Source: Anaerolineales bacterium
GTDB lineage: Bacteria; Chloroflexota; Anaerolineae; 4572-78; J111
Direction: 5' to 3'
Assembly (NCBI GenBank): GCA_012032575.1
Contig: JAAUSP010000153.1
Span: 1-13,812 of the forward strand
Length of the DNA: 13,812 bases
The position numbers were made by a program, and so were the translations under genes. Of this stretch, positions 7,742 to 13,812 are shown piece by piece (within the stretch, counting starts at the first letter, position 1; each line of letters begins with the position of its first letter). The notes under the pieces are model-generated. The model made no database searches, was not told where the DNA came from, and worked only from the letters and a program-made list of their open reading frames with translations.

Positions 7742-10400
7742 GTGACATCACCCGCCAGTGAACCCAAAGTAGACAAGAAAGCGTTTGACCGGGAAGCTTA
7801 CCGCAAAGCGGCAGCCCACACCCTGGCCTCACTTCATCAGGTTATTCCGCCGGCCGAATTAACCCGCTTTTCCAATCGCTCTTCGGCCGAAGTGGAAGCG
7901 CTGCAAGAGCAGGTGGCCCAGGTCATCCCGGCCGGGAACATCGTGGGCCTGATTTTGGGTGGGTTGATCCGGGTGCGTGGCCGAACCCTGCCGGCTGAAC
8001 AGGCCAAATCCGATGTGACAGCCCTGCTGCGCGGCATCGAAATGCTGCCCCGCCACATTTTGCCCAGTACCCTGTATGGTACCTTTTTTGTCGGTCCGGC
8101 GGCGGTTTTGGCCGGCTACCAGAAAATTTTGACCCTGGCCGGTAAAGACCCGGAGAGCGCCTTTCCCGATGGATTGTGGCAGTTTTACCTGGAATTCGCT
8201 CTGCGCGAAGATAGCGCCCGGCACACCAATGAAACAACCCATTTCCACAGCGCCAGCGCTGAGTATGAACTCACCCTGGCCCCCGTAGACCAACTGTCGG
8301 CCTGGGTTTGTGCGGTCAGCCAGATTTATTTTCAATACGATGATTTGCTCTATAATGAATGGCGCGAGCGGGTTTATTTAAACCTGTTGGAGCAGGCAGC
8401 CGGAGCGGCCCAGCAAAGCCGGGTTCTGGCTTTTCGCCAATTGCCCCAGGCCTGGGCTACGCAGCGGCCCTATCGCCGCGGCCACGATGCTAACCCCGAA
8501 GAAAACTATGCCAGCTATCGGCGGCGGCGATTTGATAAATTTTTACAGAATCGTTTAGGGGCGCTGCCCCTGGGGCAGCGAGATTGGGTTCAGGAAACGT
8601 ATGCCGCGCGGGTGGAGCAAGAATTGGAAGCTTACCAGCAGCAGATGACGATTTTAGCTACCCTGGAACCTGACCGTTACCGGGAAAACCGGCTATCTTT
8701 ACCGCTATGGCAAACCCGGATTGGCATTATTTTTCAGGACTGCTATTATTTGTTACCAGCCTGTCACACCGATGCGTTGGGCCAGCCTCTTTTGTTTGAG
8801 AACCGGCTGGCTGATTCGGTCGGGCAGGTGCTCCAGACTTCGCCCAGAGGCGAGTTGTTGGATCAGGTTGGCCGATTGTTACAAACCGACCGCACCGGGC
8901 GGGTGTACGAAGCCGAAGGTGGGCGGACGCGCGGCTATCTGCACCCCATTCCTTTTCAGGCTGTGCGTCGGCATGTGACCACCATTTTTTACCATCATCA
9001 GATTAATGGCGGCAACAGACCGCCGGCAGCTCTATTGGATCACCAGCTTATCTGTATCCGGCGTTCAGAGCAGGAGCGTGCCCGCAAAAGCCCTTAAAAA
9101 CCCGTTGACCCGGCAGGAATTGGCCGGGCTAAAATGTGCCCCCGTGCTCATTAATTGGACCGAGCAGGCCAGTAGCCAACCCCTGGCCTACATTCGCCAG
9201 GGCAAAAGAGGAATTGGCGACCACGCCTTGACTATTTTTCGCACCGATAGTTCGTTTGCCTTTGACCAGTCGCACATTTTTTTTGATGGCACCTGGGGGA
9301 TGGCCCTGGCCGAAATTCTAACCAACGAGGCTGTGGCCTGGGCGGTTTATTTTAATGAACTGCCCTCACTGGAACCGGCCCCCCACCTGCCCTATTCCTT
9401 ACACCTGGATGCCGAACCAGCCCTGGATAAATTTCTCAAAAGCGTGGTCGTCGAGGTCTCAGTCGAAAATACCGACATTGACTTGAAGGCGCTCTACGCC
9501 TTGCGTAAATTACTATCCAAACGCCACCCTGACCTGAAAACGGTGAACACCGTCAATGATTTGCTGTTATTATTCCGCTGTTATTTTGGACAGTTTTACC
9601 GCCCTTCCAGCAAAATTGAAGATGCGCTATTTGAACTGCGGGCGCTCAATACTCCCAAAGCTACCGAAATTTACGAGTTAATCAATGAGCTGTTGGTCCG
9701 TTCGCAGGCCAGCAACCCCTCGATTATGATGCCCATGGATGCTTCAGCCATCAGCCCCAGAGAGCGGCTTTGCCCGACTACCTTCCGTAATCCTTTCAAT
9801 CAACTTTGGAGCAGATATGAAAGCGCCTCAACCGCTTTAAGCGACTATAACCAGCAGCAAACGGCAGCGGCCTGGGCCATGTTCAGTGATGCCCGTTACT
9901 CCCTCCTGGTTCAGCTTGACCACTTTGGTCAACTGCTGCGGGCGCACAAGCGGGTCGCCCTGGAAGGGGAAAGCACCAGCGTGGCGACTATGAAGCTCAT
10001 GGCCCATTTGCCCGATTCCCTGTTGAGTTTGTTGGATCAAATTCCCCGGCGGATTGATGTACTCAATGAAGTGCTCAAGGGCGAAGAAGTTTTTTCGAAC
10101 GTGGGCCGGGTGGCGCGGGGGTCGTCGCTGTCTCGCTTTATCAGCGCCAAAGATGACAACGAAAATAAAACCCTGGTTTGGGGGTTTCTGACCGATGATC
10201 GCGATGTCCTCCATTTATCCCTGCGCGATTTTAGACCGCACGTTGCAGCCTTGCAGCAATTAGGTAAAATTGATTTGGCAGAAATGATGCTTAAACATTA
10301 TTTGGACAGCTTTGCCCAGGGCTTTAACCAATTTGTGGCCCGCTTGCTTGATATTCTCGATGCCACTGCCACCCACACCTCCCATGGAGTAGCCGCATGA
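7742..10400 (+). CDS. Unnamed protein of about 885 residues encoded with a Ser/Thr kinase (one frameshift)
   Basis: Two open stretches, 7742-9097 and 9006-10400, read as one protein if one base is skipped near 9015. The first frame gives YHHQINGGN and the second continues DRRQLYWITSLS. The ATG at 9006 has no ribosome binding site, so two separate genes are unlikely. The N-terminal part is soluble and helical, with a charged His/Glu-rich segment (EFALREDSARHTNETTHFH, residues 151-169). The second half contains RGKRGIGDHALTIFRTD, then FDQSHIFFDGTWGMALAEIL, with His codon 9273-9275. This HxxxDG arrangement is the catalytic pattern of the CoA-dependent acyltransferase fold (condensation domains, carnitine/choline acyltransferases), but one motif is weak evidence. 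No signal peptide or membrane helix is seen. I do not recognise the family. The TGA at 10398-10400 overlaps the kinase ATG (ATGA), implying translational coupling and a shared function, perhaps as substrate or effector. Start is GTG with GGGG nine bases upstream. Confidence 0.7.
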
Positions 10401-12385
10401 GTCTTGGTAACGATCCTTTTATTGGAGCCAAACTAGGCTCCTATGAAATCCTTGAGGCCATTGGCGAAGGCGGCATGGCCCGTATTTACAAAGGTTTCCA
10501 TGCCGAACTGAACCGCTATACCGCCATCAAGGTGGTTAACTGGGGCCTACAAGAAGACCCCGAATTTACCGAGCGATTCCGGCGCGAGGCCCAGGCCATT
10601 GCCATCCTGCGCCATCCCAACATTGTCCAGATTTTTGATTTTGGCAAACACTCCAGCGGTTATTTCATGGTCATGGAATTTATTGATGGCAGCGACTTGC
10701 AGGTGCAGCTCCGTGAGTACCGCGACCGGCAAGAGTTGCTGCCCAAGGATAAAGTGGTCCGGGTGATCCGTGATGTGGCCGCCGCCCTTGATTATGCCCA
10801 CAGCCGGGGGGTTATCCACCGTGATGTAAAACCCTCGAATATCATGATTACCCGCGAAGGCCAGCCTATCCTGACCGATTTTGGCCTGGTGATGCTGCCG
10901 ACTCACAAAAGCCAGGCCACCATTGGTAATACCTTTGGCACGCCCCATTACGTGGCCCCGGAGCAGGCTATTTCTTCCGCCGCTGCCGTTGCCGCCAGCG
11001 ATATTTATTCGTTGGGCGTTATCCTGTATGAGATGACCACCGGCCAACTACCGTTTGACGACGATTCGCCCCTGAGTGTAGCCCTGAAACATATCAGCGA
11101 CCCGCCTCCCGCGCCCACCTCGATCAATCCCAATCTATCCGCCGACGTGGAAGATGTGCTGTTACAGGCCCTTTCCAAAGACCCGACTGATCGTTTCGCC
11201 ACCGCCGGTGATATGGCTTCGGCGCTCGAAATGAGCTGGAGCAGCAAAGGAGCGGCAGGCCGGGATAGACGAGCGCCGACTATGCTGCCTGCCGGCGTTC
11301 CTCCGGCGGCGGTTGTACCCAGCATTACCCTGCCCACTGCGGCTGCCGTTGCCCCGGTCACCATCGCCGAGCCATCCGCCCCGGAACAGACCCGCTCACG
11401 GTCCAGAGCCTTGCCGCTGCTGCCGGGCTGGTGGCCGTTGGCTGTTGGAGGCGTGGTTGTGGTCTTAATTGGCAGTTGGGGCTTCTTCTCCTTTTTTGAT
11501 GCTTCATCCGCCCAGCCTGCGCCTACTCCAACCACTGCTGCCGTAATTTTTGCCACCAAAGAGGTGGTAGCCGACTCATTTCCTTCAATAGTTCCGACCG
11601 ACACCCCTACCCCCGAACCGCCCACCGCTATCCCAACAGTCCTGCCGACAGCCACTTCGTCTCCCACCAACCTGCCTTCGCCCACCGCCACCCCTCTGCC
11701 CACCGCCACCTTGACCTCCACCCCCACCAGCACCCTCGAACCTACCGCCACGTCAACCCCACTCCCAACGGCCACACAGGTTCCTTTGCCAACCGTTACG
11801 CCCACTATTGCTCCCAATGCCCTTTTATCCACGGATCAGCTAAAGGGCAAAATCCTGTTTAAAACCGACCGGGCTGGTTTTGTTCAGATTTACCGTATGG
11901 ATGCCGATGGCTCAAACCAATATCCTTTCGACAATGCTTCCCTGTATGCCCAATTAGAAGCCGAACTACCTTTTTCCAGCAACAAGCAGGAAAAAATGGT
12001 GGTGCGTGGCGAGGGCCAGCTTGATTTATGGCGGGCGAATTTAATCACCAACCAGGAACTACGAGTGACCAGCACCGGCAAACCCGAATATGACGCGGCC
12101 TGGTCGCCGGTGGATAACCGGATTACCTATGTTTCCGAAGAGACCGGTAACGGCGACATTTACCTGCTTAATCTCGACGGCAGCGCCATCGAGCGCCTGA
12201 CGCTGAATACTGACAATTTTGACAAACACCCCACCTGGTCGCCCGATGGCACTAAAATCGCCTTCTGGTCCGATATGGGTTACACCAAAACCCGCCAGAT
12301 TTGGGTGATTGATCTCCCCACCCGGGTTGTCCGCAGTCTCTCGGATAATCCCTATAATGATTGGGACCCGGTGTGGGTACGCTGA
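10397..12385 (+). CDS. Membrane-anchored Hanks-type Ser/Thr protein kinase with TolB-like propeller
   Basis: The 662-residue protein has a complete N-terminal kinase domain (about 15-280). It shows the Gly-rich loop GEGGMARIYKG (23-33), Lys45 in AIKVV, Glu64 in the C-helix, catalytic HRDVKPSN (141-148), DFG at 161-163 and APE at 187-189, so it should be active. A cytoplasmic linker leads to one membrane helix (about 345-367, PLAVGGVVVVLIGSWGFF). Next comes a Thr/Pro-rich stalk of about 100 residues and a C-terminal region with PD40/TolB-type beta-propeller repeats. Those repeats read GKILFKTDRAGFVQIYRMDADGS, YDAAWSPVDNRITYVS and HPTWSPDGTKIAFWSD. This arrangement is that of PknB-like receptor kinases, with an outside sensor and an inside kinase. 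Only two to three propeller blades are present, fewer than a closed ring, so it may be partial or dimerise. The ATG overlaps the stop of the preceding gene and GGAG lies nine bases upstream. No phosphatase gene is seen in the window. Confidence 0.93.
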   Translation: MSLGNDPFIGAKLGSYEILEAIGEGGMARIYKGFHAELNRYTAIKVVNWGLQEDPEFTERFRREAQAIAILRHPNIVQIFDFGKHSSGYFMVMEFIDGSDLQVQLREYRDRQELLPKDKVVRVIRDVAAALDYAHSRGVIHRDVKPSNIMITREGQPILTDFGLVMLPTHKSQATIGNTFGTPHYVAPEQAISSAAAVAASDIYSLGVILYEMTTGQLPFDDDSPLSVALKHISDPPPAPTSINPNLSADVEDVLLQALSKDPTDRFATAGDMASALEMSWSSKGAAGRDRRAPTMLPAGVPPAAVVPSITLPTAAAVAPVTIAEPSAPEQTRSRSRALPLLPGWWPLAVGGVVVVLIGSWGFFSFFDASSAQPAPTPTTAAVIFATKEVVADSFPSIVPTDTPTPEPPTAIPTVLPTATSSPTNLPSPTATPLPTATLTSTPTSTLEPTATSTPLPTATQVPLPTVTPTIAPNALLSTDQLKGKILFKTDRAGFVQIYRMDADGSNQYPFDNASLYAQLEAELPFSSNKQEKMVVRGEGQLDLWRANLITNQELRVTSTGKPEYDAAWSPVDNRITYVSEETGNGDIYLLNLDGSAIERLTLNTDNFDKHPTWSPDGTKIAFWSDMGYTKTRQIWVIDLPTRVVRSLSDNPYNDWDPVWVR

Positions 12386-12387
12386 AT

Positions 12388-12486
12388 AATTGTGAATTGT
12401 GAATGGTAAATTATTAATTGTTAATGATCAAGAAAATTCTCTTTATTCATTCACAATTCACAATTGACCATTCACAATTCACAATT
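12388..12486. repeat. Heptamer array with 19-base perfect inverted ends between kinase and GGT genes
   Basis: The gap after the kinase stop (12385) is filled with 7-base units. On the left they are AATTGTG, AATTGTG, AATGGTA, AATTATT, AATTGTT, AATGATC. On the right they are TATTCAT, TCACAAT, TCACAAT, TGACCAT, TCACAAT, TCACAAT. The outer 19 bases, 12388-12406 and 12468-12486, are exact reverse complements. The stem is AT-rich and the 61-base middle includes a less regular stretch (12430-12443). It starts two bases after one gene's stop codon and ends 14 bases before the next start. It might end kinase transcription through its fold, but it lacks the GC-rich stem of a classical terminator. Confidence 0.82.
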
Positions 12487-12500
12487 TTCTGGGATTTTCC

Positions 12501-13812
12501 ATGAACTTTCAAACCTACCCTTTCCCCTCCCAGCGTATGCCTCTTTTTGCGGCCAACGGCATCGTGGCGACCAGCCAGCCGCTGGCTGCTCAGGCTGGCT
12601 TGAGCATGCTTCAGCGGGGCGGCAATGCCGTGGATGCGGCGCTGGCCACCGCCATTGCCCTGACTGTCGTCGAGCCAACCTCCAATGGTATTGGCGGCGA
12701 CGCCTTTGCCCTGGTCTGGGATGGAACGCGGCTGCACGGTCTCAATGCCTCTGGCCGTGCCCCGGCAGCCTTGCGAGCTGAGGCCATTCGCGCCCAGGGA
12801 TACAACCACATGCCCGAAGACGGCTGGCTGCCGGTCACCGTTCCCGGTGCGCCGGCGGGCTGGGGCGATTTGCACCAGCGCTTTGGCCGCTTGTCCCTGG
12901 CCGAAATTGCGGCTCCGGCCATTGCCTACGCTGCCGAGGGCTACGGAGTGTCGCCCATCGTGGCCCATAATTGGCAGCTTGCTGCCGATCATTACCTGAC
13001 TCTGCCCGATCCGGTTTTTGCTTCCTGGATTGAAACTTTTACCCGTGGGGGACGAGCACCTCGCGCCGGCGAGCGCTGGTCGAGCCAAACGCATGCGCAA
13101 ACGCTGCGGACGCTGGTCGAGCGGGGAGTGCGCGACTTTTACGAAGGCGAATTGGCCGCTAAAATTGTCCAGTTTGCTCAGTCCACTGGCGGCCTCCTAA
13201 CTGCTGCCGACCTGGCCGGCCACCAGAGCCGCTGGGTTGAACCCATCAGCGCCCCCTATCGCGGCTACGAAGTGTGGGAGATTCCGCCCAATGGGCAGGG
13301 TTTGGCCGCTCTGCTGGCTCTGGCTCTGCTGGAAGGCACAGACCTGCCCAACCATCCGCACGGTAGCGAAGTCTCGCTGCACCTCCAGATCGAAGCCATG
13401 AAGCTGGCCTTTACTGATGCCCAGCGCTACATCGCCGACCCCGAACACGTGGCTGTGCCGGTGGCGGGCTTGCTCGACCCGGCCTACCTGACTGCCCGGC
13501 GAGAATTGATCGGCCCACGTGCGCGTTTGCCCGAACCGGGCGACCCCTGGCGCGGCGGCACCGTCTATCTCTGCGCCGCTGACCGTGACGGCATGATGGT
13601 CAGCTATATTCAATCTAACTATGGCGGGTTTGGCAGCGGTCTGGTCGTCCCCGGCACCGGGATTGCTTTGCACAACCGGGGGGCCTGTTTCAGCCTGGAG
13701 CCGGGCCACCCCAATGAGGCCATGGGCGGCCACCGGCCTTTCCATACGATTATCCCCGCCTTTTTGACTCGCGGCGGCCAGCCGGTCGGCCCGTTTGGGG
13801 TGATGGGCGGGC
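12501..13812 (+). CDS. Gamma-glutamyltransferase family protein (3' end beyond window)
   Basis: The frame is open from ATG 12501 to the window edge, giving 437 residues of a protein that would normally be about 520-580. Family hallmarks include ANGIVATSQPLAAQAGLSML, GGNAVDAALATAIALTVVEP, SNGIGGDAFALVWDG, PVTVPGAPAGWGDLH and, near the end, YGGFGSGLVVPGTGIALHNRG. Thr354 in GGTVYLCAADRDG aligns with the nucleophile Thr391 of the E. coli enzyme (TTHYSVVDKDG), so autocleavage into two subunits and hydrolase or transferase activity on gamma-glutamyl compounds are expected. The residues just after the nucleophile differ from the usual TTHxSVVD, as in the YwrD-like branch. The N-terminus lacks a signal peptide, suggesting a cytoplasmic enzyme. 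It appears to be its own unit, separated from the kinase by the heptamer array; the ribosome binding site (GGGA) is weak. Confidence 0.92.
   Translation, partial: MNFQTYPFPSQRMPLFAANGIVATSQPLAAQAGLSMLQRGGNAVDAALATAIALTVVEPTSNGIGGDAFALVWDGTRLHGLNASGRAPAALRAEAIRAQGYNHMPEDGWLPVTVPGAPAGWGDLHQRFGRLSLAEIAAPAIAYAAEGYGVSPIVAHNWQLAADHYLTLPDPVFASWIETFTRGGRAPRAGERWSSQTHAQTLRTLVERGVRDFYEGELAAKIVQFAQSTGGLLTAADLAGHQSRWVEPISAPYRGYEVWEIPPNGQGLAALLALALLEGTDLPNHPHGSEVSLHLQIEAMKLAFTDAQRYIADPEHVAVPVAGLLDPAYLTARRELIGPRARLPEPGDPWRGGTVYLCAADRDGMMVSYIQSNYGGFGSGLVVPGTGIALHNRGACFSLEPGHPNEAMGGHRPFHTIIPAFLTRGGQPVGPFGVMGG

Noticed and set aside
9006..10400. Independent plus-strand gene starting at ATG 9006
   Set aside because: There is no ribosome binding site before the ATG, it overlaps the previous frame by 90 bases, and the two sequences join smoothly at NGG/DRRQLYW.
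11005..11832. 275-residue minus-strand frame rich in Val and Gly
   Set aside because: It is the reverse-strand shadow of the kinase Thr/Pro-rich linker; its composition is explained by ACC/CCC codons on the other strand.
12388..12486. Rho-independent terminator of the kinase gene
   Set aside because: The inverted ends are AT-rich, 61 bases apart, and not followed by a clear U-tract.
12447..13100. 217-residue minus-strand frame opposite the gamma-glutamyltransferase start
   Set aside because: It is antisense to clear enzyme motifs, and its C-terminus is translated heptamer repeat.

Overview
The window looks like a piece of chromosome from an environmental, probably uncultured bacterium, most likely a Chloroflexota (Anaerolineae-like) lineage. 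That placement is an inference from the Hanks-type kinase with a Thr/Pro-rich linker and TolB-like propeller, the large membrane proteins of the YfhO and O-antigen-ligase types, and the density of short-period repeats; no marker gene fixes it. There are no RNA genes, transposase genes or CRISPR arrays.

Left half (30-7531, all minus strand): a cell-surface polysaccharide/glycolipid block. In transcription order it holds a 47-residue membrane peptide (7531-7388) that overlaps by ATGA a polytopic GT-C-like membrane protein (7391-5808); a 200-base nested palindrome; a four-helix SMR/EamA-type transporter resembling lipid-linked-sugar flippases (5564-5157); an O-antigen ligase/polymerase-type protein with a TPR tail (5153-2563); and a YfhO-family protein (2485-30). 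The last two read continuously only if single-base frameshifts are bridged: one in the ligase gene and three in the YfhO gene.

Right half (7742-13812, plus strand): a divergently transcribed pair and a third gene. An unnamed protein of about 885 residues (7742-10400, one frameshift near 9015) overlaps by ATGA a membrane-anchored Ser/Thr kinase with an extracytoplasmic propeller (10397-12385). After a repeat-filled gap comes a gamma-glutamyltransferase-family protein (12501 onward), cut by the window edge. The divergent promoters lie between 7531 and 7742.

The most unusual aspect is a set of short arrays with unrelated sequences but the same period. Arrays at 334-375, 1647-1702, 7677-7732 and 12388-12486 are built from 7-base units, and three of them fold back into near-perfect or perfect palindromes; arrays at 1729-1762 and 1926-1953 have 8-base units. 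They occur inside coding sequence, in a 5' leader and between genes. A separate MITE-like nested palindrome lies at 5606-5811, and the first 14 bases of the window match one of its arms. The shared period with differing sequence suggests a common generating mechanism, resembling the heptameric STRR repeats known in cyanobacteria.
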